From Candidula unifasciata (taxonomy: Eukaryota; Mollusca; Gastropoda; Stylommatophora; Geomitridae), in contig CAJHNH020000199.1 of NCBI GenBank assembly GCA_905116865.2, positions 186,815-250,814 on the forward strand: a stretch of 64,000 nucleotides of DNA. Reading direction: 5' to 3'. The notes beneath the pieces are model-generated. The model was not told the DNA's origin and did no database searches. It was given only the letters and a program-made list of their open reading frames with translations. Positions 21,144 to 31,365 of the stretch are shown here, piece by piece; the stretch's first letter is position 1; the number at the start of each line of letters is the position of its first letter. The translations under genes and the position numbers were made by a program.

Positions 21144-22980
21144 AGTTACACCAAGACAGGGCAATGCAGTTCAGGTAGAGGACATAACACATGCCGGCCA
21201 CAGCGATACAGTACAGGTCAGAGTTCGACCTGATATATTGTATCCTGCTTTGTCCGCTATGCCTACAGAATGTGGATTACCTCTTCATTTTGGGTACATT
21301 GGCAAGGTAAGATGCACAGTTCTAAGGGACACAGGCGCGAACGTTATCGGCGTGGCAAGATACTTAGTCCCTGCATCTGCCTATACAGGGAGGTATGCTA
21401 AATGCCGCACATTCGGTGGAAATCTTGAAAAATATCCACTTGCGATTGTGAAAATTAGATGTCCCCATTTTACCGGAGTTGCAGAGGTATGTGTCGTAAA
21501 CCGAGGTTCACCAGATATCATTCTTGGTACAGTTCCAGGTGTGCGAGCTTGTACAACAGAAGATATTAAGAAATGGAACAACGACAATGACACAGTGGCC
21601 AATGCTGTTACACGAGCACAGCAGCAGCGCATAGACAGAGATAGTGCTCTCAACCAGTTACCAGAAGCACCACAGACTGATCGGATAACAATTGAGTGTG
21701 GTTTGACTGAAAACACACCAGTTTCAGCATCACCATCAGTCACTGCAGCATCATTTGCAGCTGCGCAGAAGGCAGATCCAACTTTGAAAAAGTGTTTTGA
21801 GAAAGCGATGTTGCCAGGTTACCAACATGCCAGAAATGGGAAATGGCAATTTTATGTCAAGAATGGACTGTTGATGCGTTACTTCGAGGCTGCACTCCAT
21901 ATTTACAAACAACTAGTGGTACCTAAAGCACATAGGGTCGAGGTTCTAAAGACTGCACATGATATTCCTTTTGCAGGGCACTTAGGTACTGGTAAGACAC
22001 AGAGAAGGATTCTTTCTCAATTTTACTGGCCAGGTTTCTCTAAAGACATCAAGACATATTGCAGGTCATGTCAGCAGTGTCAACGGATGGCAAGAAAGGA
22101 TGCATCACAAAATGCTCCAATCCAAAAGACAGACTTACCATTTCGTCCATTCGAGAAAGTAGCTATCGACATTGTTGGACCACTTTCTATTATGTCAAAA
22201 AGAGGATATCGCTACATATTAACCTTTATTGACCTTGCTTCTCGTTGGCCCGAGGCGGTGCCGATGAAATTTATCACCACAGAGGCAGTAGCTGAAGCTC
22301 TTATATCTATATTTTCTAGACTAGGGTTTCCTGATACCATTTTATCAGACCATGGATCTCAGTTCATCTCAGAGACCATGCAGTCTTTTGACAAACTTCT
22401 GTCGATCGCACACGTATTTTCAGCTCGGTATAATCCGAAGTCAAATGGTGTGGTAGAAAATTTTAACGGGCGCTTAAAAGCCATGCTAGCAAAAGTTACA
22501 GCTGAATTTCCAGATGACTGGGATAGGTATCTACCTGCTGTACTTTTTGCATACAGGGAGGTTCCGCAAGCCAGTACTGGATTTTCACCTTTTGAGCTTG
22601 TTTACGGTGCCAATCCAAGAGGCCCTTTGTCTATTTTAAAAGATCAGTGGTCAGACCGAGACAGGGAGGGTTCTCTTGAAACATACTCTGAGTTTGTGAC
22701 AGAGTTGCGTCACAAAATTATCTCTGGTTGTGAAATTGCTAGACAAAGCCTGGATGTTGCAGGAAGTCGACACCGTGAATATGCTAACAAGGGACGTCGA
22801 CTGATTTCATTGAAACCTTCTGAGCAGGTTCTTCTTCTTCTACCAGACACGTCAAATCGACTGTTGACATGCTGGCAGGGTCCATTCGAGGTAGTGAAAA
22901 AGATTTCATCTGTAGACTATCTGGTTGATGTGAGAGGACATAGAAAAGTATACCACATTAATATGCTCAAGCTTTTTTAA
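21118..22980 (+). CDS. pol: Protease-integrase part of pol, Gmr1-like order
   Basis: It is read in the +1 frame after the G run at 21111-21117. NHLKRFC completes the CCHC knuckle begun in gag. The aspartic protease motif DTGA is at 21328-21339. The integrase zinc finger has His codons at 21958 and 21979 and a CxxC pair near 22056-22075. The catalytic triad is Asp 22168-22170, Asp 22348-22350 and Glu 22456-22458, giving the DX35E spacing of retroviral-type integrases. A C-terminal GPF module (WQGPFEVVKK) and HINMLKLF end the frame at TAA in a T6 run. Protease cleaves the polyprotein; integrase inserts the cDNA. No chromodomain is seen. All key residues are present. Confidence 0.92.
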   Translation, partial: NHLKRFCPRVTPRQGNAVQVEDITHAGHSDTVQVRVRPDILYPALSAMPTECGLPLHFGYIGKVRCTVLRDTGANVIGVARYLVPASAYTGRYAKCRTFGGNLEKYPLAIVKIRCPHFTGVAEVCVVNRGSPDIILGTVPGVRACTTEDIKKWNNDNDTVANAVTRAQQQRIDRDSALNQLPEAPQTDRITIECGLTENTPVSASPSVTAASFAAAQKADPTLKKCFEKAMLPGYQHARNGKWQFYVKNGLLMRYFEAALHIYKQLVVPKAHRVEVLKTAHDIPFAGHLGTGKTQRRILSQFYWPGFSKDIKTYCRSCQQCQRMARKDASQNAPIQKTDLPFRPFEKVAIDIVGPLSIMSKRGYRYILTFIDLASRWPEAVPMKFITTEAVAEALISIFSRLGFPDTILSDHGSQFISETMQSFDKLLSIAHVFSARYNPKSNGVVENFNGRLKAMLAKVTAEFPDDWDRYLPAVLFAYREVPQASTGFSPFELVYGANPRGPLSILKDQWSDRDREGSLETYSEFVTELRHKIISGCEIARQSLDVAGSRHREYANKGRRLISLKPSEQVLLLLPDTSNRLLTCWQGPFEVVKKISSVDYLVDVRGHRKVYHINMLKLF

Positions 22981-24565
22981 ACCACGTCCAGCAGAACTAG
23001 AGACAGTTATCGATACTGCTAATAGGGAGATTGAGAACACAGATAGGCTTAATTCAGACGCTAATTTCTGTTACGTTGTTGACGAAACTCCATGTAATGC
23101 TGAGGAAAGTACCTCATTGCATATTGTGTTGCCTGCATTAGAGCCAAAGGAGTCTTGGAAAGATGTAGAAATTTCACCATCTATTTCCCAAGAATACCAA
23201 CATAAATTCCAACAACTCTTACAGAAATTTCCAACTACGTTTACTGACATTCCGGGTAGAACAACGCAAGCTGTACACACCATTAAGTTAGTTGATGATT
23301 GTCCAATCAAGTTGCGACCATATAATCTACCGCTACACTATCAGGAAGCGGTTGAGAAGGAAATTGACGAGATGTTGCGTCTAGGAATCATAGAACCATC
23401 CTCATCACCATATTCTTTTCCCATGGTAATTGTTAAGAAGAAGGATGGAAACATTCGCATCTGTATTGACTACAGAAAATTAAACCGTGTTACTGTTTTA
23501 GATGCAGAAAATATGCCAAATATAGAGGATTTGTTTCACAGGTTAGCAGGAGCTAAATATTTCACAAGGCTAGATTTGTCAAAAGGATATTGGCAAATCC
23601 CACTTGCTGAGGAGGCTAGACAATATACTGCCTTCCAGACACCTCGAGGCTTGTTTCAATTTAGATATTTGAGTTTTGGGCTAACCAATGCTCCAGCTAC
23701 ATTCACACGCTTGGTTAGGAAGTTAGCTCAAGGTCGTTCAGACGTTATCTACTATTTAGATGATCTCTTACTATTTCATAATGATCTGGATGCACACATT
23801 CAGGGTTTGAAATCTCTTCTTGATAAAATTAAAAGTTTTGGCTTAACCATCCGACCTTCTAAGGTCCAGATAGCATTTCATGAGCTAACATTTTTGGGTC
23901 ATGTTGTTGGAAATGGTCTACTTAAACCAGAAGACAATAATGTGGGCAAAATTCTAAAAATCCCTACCCCAAAAACCAAAAAGCATGTTAGAGCTCTACT
24001 GGGTCTGTGTAACTTCTACGCTAAATTTATTCCCCATTATTCCTCTATAACATCTGTGTTGTCTGAGTTGACAAGAAAGACGATGCCTCGAGAGGTGTTT
24101 TGGGATGAATCCTGCGCACAAGCACTCAGCCAGATACAAAGAACATTTAACAATAAACCATTTCTGAGATTGCCTAATCTATCACTTGATTTTTATGTTT
24201 CCTCAGATGCTTCAAATGTCGCACTGGGAGCAGTAATTTCCCAAATGTACGATGGGACTTTACATCCTTGCCTCTATGCAAGTCGCAAATTGTCCGACAC
24301 TGAAACACGCTATAGTGTCGGAGAGAGAGAAGCACTGGGAATTTACTGGTCCATCGCTAAATTCTCCAGGTACCTAATAGGGAGAACGTTTTATGTAATT
24401 ACAGACCACAAGTCACTTGCTGTTTTGAACACAGGGTCTGTAACAAATGCCCGTATTCTTCGTTGGACATTGTTTCTTCAGACGTTTAACTATACCATCA
24501 TCTACCGGAGTGGTAAGGAGAACGTACTTGCTGACTATTTGTCCAGATTTCCTTGTACGTCATGA
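22979..24565 (+). CDS. pol: Reverse transcriptase-RNase H part of pol
   Basis: This frame is one base shifted from the integrase frame and is open immediately after it (KPRPAELETV...), so a single extra T in the T6 run at 22973-22978 would account for the break. Reverse transcriptase blocks run in order: KKKDGNIRICIDYRKLNR, LDLSKGYWQIPL, FGLTNAPATF and the active site YLDD (23753-23764, a Leu variant of YxDD). RNase H follows with SSDASNVALGAV, ETRYSVGEREALG, TDHKSLAVL and the final Asp in ENVLADYLSRF. It copies element RNA into cDNA and removes the template. The complete motif set argues that the copy was active recently. Confidence 0.93.
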   Translation, partial: KPRPAELETVIDTANREIENTDRLNSDANFCYVVDETPCNAEESTSLHIVLPALEPKESWKDVEISPSISQEYQHKFQQLLQKFPTTFTDIPGRTTQAVHTIKLVDDCPIKLRPYNLPLHYQEAVEKEIDEMLRLGIIEPSSSPYSFPMVIVKKKDGNIRICIDYRKLNRVTVLDAENMPNIEDLFHRLAGAKYFTRLDLSKGYWQIPLAEEARQYTAFQTPRGLFQFRYLSFGLTNAPATFTRLVRKLAQGRSDVIYYLDDLLLFHNDLDAHIQGLKSLLDKIKSFGLTIRPSKVQIAFHELTFLGHVVGNGLLKPEDNNVGKILKIPTPKTKKHVRALLGLCNFYAKFIPHYSSITSVLSELTRKTMPREVFWDESCAQALSQIQRTFNNKPFLRLPNLSLDFYVSSDASNVALGAVISQMYDGTLHPCLYASRKLSDTETRYSVGEREALGIYWSIAKFSRYLIGRTFYVITDHKSLAVLNTGSVTNARILRWTLFLQTFNYTIIYRSGKENVLADYLSRFPCTS

Positions 24566-25043
24566 GACAATCAGTTCCTTTTCACATTGGAATTTTTATA
24601 CCTCACTACACTGCAATGGATGCTTATATATTGGTATCAACATACTTTATCCAGATATGTATATTTCAAGGACATACCTATGAGAAGTGTTTAGTTAGTT
24701 AATTTCTCAAGTGTTTTGGACAGATGATTCCATTTATTGGGATTGACAGTAATTATGATATGTGGATTTAGCTTATGAGTTATTAGTGAACCAGTTATGA
24801 TATTATATTGTATTTCTTGTTGTTTATTTCATGTCTTATTATAACAAAAGTTATCATCATTTTGTTTACATGCATTCTTATTATAACAAAAGTTATCATC
24901 ATTTCGTTTACATGCATTCTCACTTAACTGCATGTTGATTTCACTAGGTATATTCGAATATAAGTTGTCTAGATGACTACAACAGAGTTAAAATTGTGCA
25001 ACTGAAAACGTAGATTTTCAGTTTGTGAGAGGAGGGGATAAGC
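24566..25043 (+). other. 3' non-coding part of the LTR element with polypurine tract
   Basis: There is no open frame. A 42-43-bp segment (cttattataacaaaagttat plus the following catcattttgtttacatgca region) occurs twice in tandem at about 24835-24920. The purine stretch gagaggaggggataa (25027-25041) directly before the 3' LTR is the likely plus-strand primer. Confidence 0.8.
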
Positions 25044-25673
25044 TGTTGTAATCTTATAGTCCAAGAGTTAAAGTTTCTTCTAGTTTCTTCTAGTGGTCAC
25101 AGCGCAGGTGAAAGGTTCACACAGCGGCCACCGGTCGGGTCTGTTACCTGGGATACCAGCTAATTGAATGCTGGGCGATTAACACAAAGGCTCCTGCAGA
25201 ACACAAAGGATTCGGCAGTCAAGATATTTCCCTTGTTCGAAGCAGACGTTCCTTCTTTGTGAAGTTTGATTAACCGTACTTACACGGGAGACAGTTTAAT
25301 GTCTATTTATTTATTATAATGGCAGGAGTCCCATTGAGAAAAGAGTGTAATTCTTTTATATTCTCAGAGTAGATAATAAAGAGTTATTATCGTACGTTTT
25401 TATTGAATAATCATCATCATCTTGTGACGTGTAACTTTAATGCCATTAAAGTTTATGTGGCCTGTCACAAGCGTTATTGTTGGCTTGTAAAGGTAGCGAC
25501 TGTATTACATGATGCTGTGTCGGTGCCAAGTGTGCCAGTTATAGAATGCAGGACTTCACTGTAGCACATCCATCAAGGAGATATCCAGCGGAATACTAGA
25601 ATAGGCACCCTAGGCCTAAATACTTGGTTGAATATAAAGTATACAAAAGAATGTACAAATTAAGTGTACAACA
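25044..25673 (+). repeat. 3' LTR, 630 bp
   Basis: Identical to the 5' LTR except for one extra C (ggagtcccattg against ggagtccattg). The base context right after it (actggagtgc) does not repeat the bases before the 5' LTR (acaag), so no target duplication is visible. Confidence 0.95.
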
Positions 25674-25862
25674 ACTGGAGTGCATCTGCCTGACAGGCCT
25701 GGAACCAACAGTCTGGACACAAATATGACAGGTCTGTCAAACGGATGCACATGCAATATTCAGGTTCTGGAACGAGACTGGAGTCCAGAAGGGGATGAAC
25801 AACCAGAACTTTCAACCAGAGTTTACAGATGGTGACGCAAAGAAGAAGAAGACGACGAACAT
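25674..25862 (-). repeat. Dispersed repeat, copy of 3700-3895
   Basis: The reverse complement matches 3705-3895 over about 190 bp. It abuts the 3' LTR at gcagatgcactccagt. Its expected continuation is not found on the other side of the LTR element. Confidence 0.75.
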
Positions 25863-26100
25863 GCGACTCACTTTCTTTGAATTCACAGATTGAGAAACAC
25901 TGGTTTTAAATAAGGATTTAGACAGTGTAATTTCCGTCTGTTGATGAAAACCGGCGTCCTCAGATTTCAGTGGTTGTAGAAATCTGAGAGTTGACCTTAA
26001 AGATCCAGTCTGTCCATTTATCTTAAATAGGCTGTCATTGATTTAAATGATTAATGGGGGAGGTTGTCTACAAAGACTGTGAAATCGATTGTCGTTTTAC
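25863..26100. other. No recognised feature
   Basis: Unremarkable AT-rich sequence between the dispersed repeat and the microsatellite. Confidence 0.5.
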
Positions 26101-26109
26101 GCATTTATG

Positions 26110-26143
<34 letters not shown>

Positions 26144-26300
26144 TTCCTCTTCTTCTTCTCCTTCTCCTCATTCTTCTTCTTTTTCTCCTTCTTTTTCTTC
26201 TATTTCTTCTTCTTCTTCTTTTTCTTCTTCTTCTTCTTCTTCTTCTTCTTCTTCTTCTTCTTCTTCTGCTTCTTCTTCCTCTTCTTGTCTCTGCTCCTTG
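26101..26300. repeat. (TTC)n pyrimidine microsatellite
   Basis: Almost 200 bases of imperfect cttctt repeats on one strand. This creates Ser-, Phe-, Leu- and Arg-rich frames on both strands, none of them a gene. Confidence 0.98.
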
Positions 26301-26994
26301 AATGCCTCGCAACGAAGGGGTAAAACCTGCGGGTTCAAGTAGATTCAAACCAGATGCCAATACCACAAGACAAAATCCAACTGTTTACAATGTTTATACT
26401 GAGGCATTCTACGGTTACAAAGTAACATCAGGTCGAACATGGATGGGTTGAGACATCCCTGGCCTGGTGTACCATGTTTAGCTAGTCGAGTAGCAGTGTA
26501 TATAATAAGACAGACCACTCTATTTCTTGACTAGGAGCTTATGTGTCATTCTTCTCTTGGTGTTTTTTACTCACTCTTCGTTCTCACACAAAAACTCATC
26601 AACAATAAACAACCATACTGCTTCATAGTAATAATGTCAACCAGCATTCATTCATACATTAGAGGCTTTCTAAAAAATAATAATAATCGGTTGCTCACGT
26701 TTCCAACGTTCCTGTGTTGTTGTTTTTATTTTAACATTGAAAGTTGTTGCCATAGTGATGTGTTCTATTAAAGGGAACAAACTACAAACATAAAAACGTA
26801 GCTCGTCTTAGAAAGTTTCTTCCCTTTGTTACATTTCTCTTGCCACAGGGACTCATGGTAGAGTTGTTTGTTTTAGTATCCAGAAGCCATGAGTTGTTAA
26901 CCCTTATGCTCGGTATTATGGATATCGCAACCTTTCGGCCTTGATTCCATTGTAAATACCGTAAATCTGGGAGAAAATTTGGCTTTCCTGCCTA
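26301..26994. other. No recognised feature
   Basis: No supportable gene. The frame at 26541-26771 lacks any recognisable domain. Confidence 0.5.
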
Positions 26995-27476
26995 CCCCCG
27001 GGATTGAACCCGGACCACAAGGAGTACGTCACCCGGTCTCCGCGAAATTCGGTTTAGCCAATTCCGCTAGAGAGCCGGGCACTCATAGTAGAGAAATTGG
27101 GGGAGCGAGGTCTGTGGGGCTTGCCCGCTCATTTTTTTTTTTTTTTTGCCGAGCCAGTCTTTCCTCAAGGGGAAACCACCCGGCTCTGAGTTTGAAAGGC
27201 TCATGCCCCGTGATAGTGACTCCCATGAGTTTGGGACCGATCTCGGCGCTTCTGGCCAGACCAAGTGCAGCAGAGCTACACTTTACTCTTAGCCAAAAGG
27301 CCGACAGCTGTTGGGTCATGTGTTTAACATCACGTCTGCAGCCTTTACTTCTCATGACTGTATCTGGTACCATTTAATGCTTTCTGAAAAAAGTATAGTT
27401 TCGTTCGGATTTGAACACACGACATTCAAATCAGTAGGCGAGCGGTTAACCGCTATACAACAGCCGCTCCGGTTAT
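26995..27476 (-). repeat. Composite SINE-like repeat with two tRNA-like heads and a U2-like segment
   Basis: On the minus strand, in order: a tRNA-like head (27475-27400; tatagcggttaaccg and gtgttcaaatcc), about 90 bp of body, an 18-base stretch identical to the 5' region of U2 snRNA (tcggccttttggctaaga, ending near 27288) followed by aaagtgtag, about 120 bp more, a poly-A run (27148-27134), and a second tRNA-like head (about 27080-26995; tagcggaattggctaa and gggttcaatccc). The A-run suggests one retroposed unit inserted beside another. Confidence 0.6.
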
Positions 27477-27699
27477 TTTCTACAGCTGACCCGGATAGAG
27501 GCAAAAACCGTGAACGGTATTTCTACACCGCAGTTTTCAAACTCTAATTGATATATCAGGCTGATTAGGTAGGTCAGCGTAACGTATTCAAATGGGTCTC
27601 ATCTCATCCCATCCTGATCCTCTGGTATCTTGCGTTGTCGAGTATAATTCACGTTTGTGCGCTTCGTAAATGAGGATTCCCAGGAACTCTGTTATTCCA

Positions 27700-28330
27700 T
27701 TTGTCAATTGCTTACATAGTCGGCCTCTTCTTTGCTTCCAGCCTGTTCTGTACGCCATTTTTTACTGTGCCTGTAACTGACATCCACCATATATAGCCAA
27801 ACCTTTTTCACCTGTTGTCTCCAAATGACATCCAGAGCTGCCACTACACCCATTCTTCTTCGGATATCATCATTCCTGCTCGTATCTCTTATTGTTATCT
27901 TGAGAGCCCTCGTAAGAATCTCACTTCAATTGTAATTTTTCGTTCCTCTTTTCTTTCATTGTCTATGTCAGGCATTGTTGTTGGCAAGAAGATTGTGACA
28001 TGGAGTGCTCCTTTGGCTTCTACTGATACACATTTCTTTCCTGGTATGAGTTCCATTTGCCTAATTAGTTAATTGGCTGTCCTAAATTTGACATCGATCT
28101 CATCTTCTGTTTTGCCGCCTCATGATATTTTGGTTGCTGAGTTTTTGAAGTTCTTGGTTCTTTTTATGGGGTTTTCTTTAAGCTGGATATTTATTGTTTT
28201 GTCTACTGTGGTTATGGTCATCATCTATATTTTGTTGGCGTTATGCACTTGGCAAATCTGGTTTAGGTAATTACTATGGTTTTGCAGTTCTGTATCTAAA
28301 GTAGTAGCTAGTGTTTAGTCGTCAGCAAAT
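27700..28330 (-). pseudogene. Non-LTR retrotransposon 3' coding remnant
   Basis: On the minus strand the frame gives EVRFLRGL, then pieces corresponding to IR-DIRRRMGVVAALDVIW-QQVKKVW. These correspond to the conserved post-reverse-transcriptase region (RIRNEDIR, then a WFGH-like block) of RTE-type elements. Frames are broken repeatedly. The 5' part (28270 and above) is only tentatively included. Confidence 0.5.
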
Positions 28331-28449
28331 AGTAGTTTTTTAATGAAACTGTTTGGCTCACATTGTTACACAAATTAAACGTGATTTTTTTTTTTAATTA
28401 AGATTTATTGTATTCTTTTGAGAGCGTATTATGGAACGACAACATACGG

Positions 28450-31365
28450 TAATTCCTTTTATGTGTGCCTGTGTCTGTGTGTGCCGGTGTCTGTGAGTGC
28501 CTGTGTCTGCATGAGCCTGTGTCTGTATGCGCCTGTGTCTCTGTGTGTGCCTATGTCTGAGTGTGCCTGTGTCTGTGTGTACCTATGTCTGAGTGTGCCT
28601 GTGTCTGTGTGTACCTGTGTCTGTGTGTGCCTGTGTCTGTGTGTACCTGTGTCTGTGTGTACCTGTGTCTGTGTGTGCCTGTGTCTGTGTGTGCCTGTGT
28701 CTGAGTGTGCCTGTGTCTGAGTGTGCCTGTGTCTGTGTGTACCTGTGTCTGTGTGATCCTGTGTTTGTGTGTACCTGTGTGTACCTGTGTCTGTGTGTGC
28801 CTGTGTGTACATGTGTCTGAGTGTGCCTGTGCCTGTGTGTACCTGTGTCTGAGTGTGCCTGTGTGTACCTGTGTCTGTGTGTGCCTGTGTGTACCTATGC
28901 CTGTGTGTACCTGTGTCTGTGTGTGCTTGTGTGTGCCTGTGTCTGTGTGTGCCTGTGTGTACCTGTGTCTGTGTGTGCCTGTGTGTACCTGTGTGTACCT
29001 GTGTCTGTGTGTACCTGTGTCTGTGTGTGCCTGTGTGCAGCTGTGTCTTAGTGTGCCTGTGTCTTAGTGTGCATGTGTCTGTGTGTACCTGTGTCTGTGT
29101 GTACCTGTGTCTGTGTGTGCCTGTGTGTGCCTGTGCCTGTGTGTGTCTGTGTCACTGCGGGTGTGCCTGTGTCTGTGTGTGCCTGTGTGTGTGTGCCTGT
29201 CTCTGTGTGTGCCTGTGTCTTTGTGTGTGCCTGTGTGTCTGCGTGTGTGCCTGTGTCTTTGTGTGTGCCTGTGTGTCTGTGTGTGCCTGTGTCTGTGTGT
29301 GCCTGTCTCTGTGTATGTGTGCCATTGTCTGTGTGTGCCTGTCTCTGTGTGTGCCTGTCTCTGTGTATGTGTGCCTGTGTGTGTGTGTGTGCCTGTATGT
29401 GCCTGTCTCTGTGTGTGCCTGTCTCTGTGTCTATATGTGCCTGTGTCTGTGTGTGCCTGTGTCTGTGTGTGCCAGTGTCTGCCTGTGTGTTCCTGTCTCT
29501 GTGAATATGTGCCTGTGTCTGTGTGTGCCTGTCTCTCTGTATGTGTGCCTGTGTCTGTGTGTGCCTGTCTCTGTGTATGTGTGCCTGTGTCTGTGTGTGC
29601 CTGTGTCTGTGTGTGCCTGTGTCTGTGTGTGCCTGTGTCTATGTGTGTGCCTGTGTGTGTGCTTGTGTGCCTGTGTGTGTGTGTGTGTGTGTCTGCTTTG
29701 TGTCTCTTGTGTGCCTGTGTCTTGTGTGTGTGTGTCTTGTGTGTTGTGTTTGTGTGTCTGTGTGTGTGCCTGTGTCTATGTGTGTGCCTGTGTCCGTGTG
29801 TGTGCCTGTGTCTGTGTGTGCCTTTGTCTCTGTGTGTGCCTGTGTCTGTGTGTGCCTGTCTCTGTGTATGTGTGCCTGTGTCTCTGTGTGTGCCTGTGTC
29901 TCTGTGTGTGCCTGTGTCGTGTGTGTGCCTGTGTCTGTGTGTGCCTGTCTCTGTGTATGTGTGCCTGTGTCTGTGTGTGCCTGTGTCTCTGTGTGTGCCT
30001 GTGTCTATGTGTGTGCCTGTGTCTATGTGTGTGCCTGTGTTCGTGTGTGCCTGTGTCTATGTGTACCTGTGTCTCTGTGTGTGCCTGTGCCTGTGTGTGC
30101 TTGTGTCTGTGTGTGTGTGTGCCTATGTCTGTGTGTGTGTGCCAGTCTCTGTGTATATGTGCCTGTGTCTGTGTGTGCCTGTGCCTGTGTGTGCTTGTGT
30201 CTGTGAGTGCCTGTGTCTGTGCCTGTCTCTGTGTATGTGTGCCTGTGTGTGCCTGTCTCTGTGTATGTGTGCCTGTGTCTGTGTGTGCCTGTCTCTGTGT
30301 CTATGTGTGCATGTGTCTATGTGTGTATGTGTCTCTGTGTATGTGGGCCTGTCTCTATGTGTGTGCCTGTGTCTGTGTGCGCCTGTGTCTATGTGTGTAT
30401 CTGTGTCTGTGTGTGCCTGTGTCTGCCTGTGCCTGTGTCTGCCTGTGTCTATGTGTGCCTGTGTCTATGTGTGCCTGTGTCTATGTGTGCCTGTGTCTGT
30501 GCCTGTGTCTGTGTGTGCCTGTGTCTCTGTGTGTGCCTGTGTCTCTGTGTGTGTGCCTATGTCTCTGTGTGTCTGTGTCTGTGTGTGCCTGTGTCTATGT
30601 GTGCCTGTGTCTATGTGTGCCTGTGCCTGTGTGTGCCTGTGTGTGCCTGTGTGTGCCTGTGTCTATGTGTGCCTGTGTGTGCCTGTGTCTATGTGTGCCT
30701 GTGTCTATGTGTGCCTGTGTCTATGTGTGCCTGTGCCTATGTGTGCCTGTGTGTGCCTGTGTCTATGTGTGCCTGTGTCTTTGTGTGCCTGTGTCTATGT
30801 GTGCCTGTGTCTATGTGTGCCTGTGTCTATGTGTGCCTGTGTCTATGTGTGCCTGTGTCTATGTGTGCCTGTGTCTATGTGTGCCTGTGTCTATGTGTGC
30901 CTGTGTCTATGTGTGCCTGTGTCTATGTGTGCCTGTGTCTATGTGTGCCTGTGTCTATGTGTGCCTGTGTCTGTGTGTGTGCCTGTGTGTGCCTGTGTGT
31001 ATGTGTGCCTGTGTCTATGGTGTGCCTGTGTCTATGTGTGCCTGTGTCTATGTGTGCCTGTGTCTATGTGTGCCTGTGTCTATGTGTGCCTGTGTCTATG
31101 TGTGCCTGTGTCTATGTGTGCCTGTGTCTATGTGTGCCTGTGTGTGCCTGTGTGTGCCTGTGTGTGCCTGTGTGTTCCTGTGTCTATGTGTGCCTGTGTC
31201 TCTATGTGTGCCTGTGTCTGTGTGTGACTGTGTCTGTGTGTGACTGTGTCTGTGTGTGCTTATGTCTGTGTGTGTGCCTGTGTCTGTGTGTGCTTGTGTC
31301 TGTGTGTGCCTGTGTCTGTGTGTGCCTGTTTCAGTGTGTTCCTGGTTCTGTGTGTGCCTGTGTGA
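28450..31365. repeat. 16-bp tandem repeat array of about 2.9 kb
   Basis: Units of 16 bases, gtgtctgtgtgtgcct on the left and gtgtctatgtgtgcct on the right, with 12-base and 18-base length variants, total roughly 180 copies. The region 30780-31140 is the most homogeneous. Since 16 is not a multiple of three and the unit lacks stops, all three plus frames stay open for hundreds of codons as Cys/Val/Leu repeats. These are not proteins. Confidence 0.97.

Larger units (their letters stand above)
17978..25673 (+). mobile_element. Gmr1-like Ty3/gypsy LTR retrotransposon, nearly intact
   Basis: Two direct LTRs (629 and 630 bp, TG...CA) bound a 6.4-kb interior. The interior holds a long leader, Gag, a protease with a DTGA motif, an integrase (HHCC zinc finger, DX35E core, GPF motif), then reverse transcriptase (YLDD) and RNase H, followed by a 478-bp non-coding stretch ending in a polypurine tract. 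Integrase upstream of reverse transcriptase is the Ty1/copia order, but the protein motifs (GPF module, RT and RNase H blocks) are Ty3/gypsy-type. That combination is known for Gmr1-like elements, first described from Atlantic cod. Two +1 frame breaks, both in homopolymers, interrupt an otherwise open reading frame. There is no env-like gene. LTR near-identity implies very recent insertion or gene conversion. Confidence 0.92.

Noticed and set aside
26054..26366. Poly-Phe, poly-Ser, poly-Leu and poly-Arg proteins
   Set aside because: All frames of one TTC microsatellite.
28853..31243. 796-codon and other very long Cys/Val/Leu-rich frames
   Set aside because: They exist in all plus frames because the 16-bp repeat unit contains no stop codon; no start context, domain or codon bias supports a gene.
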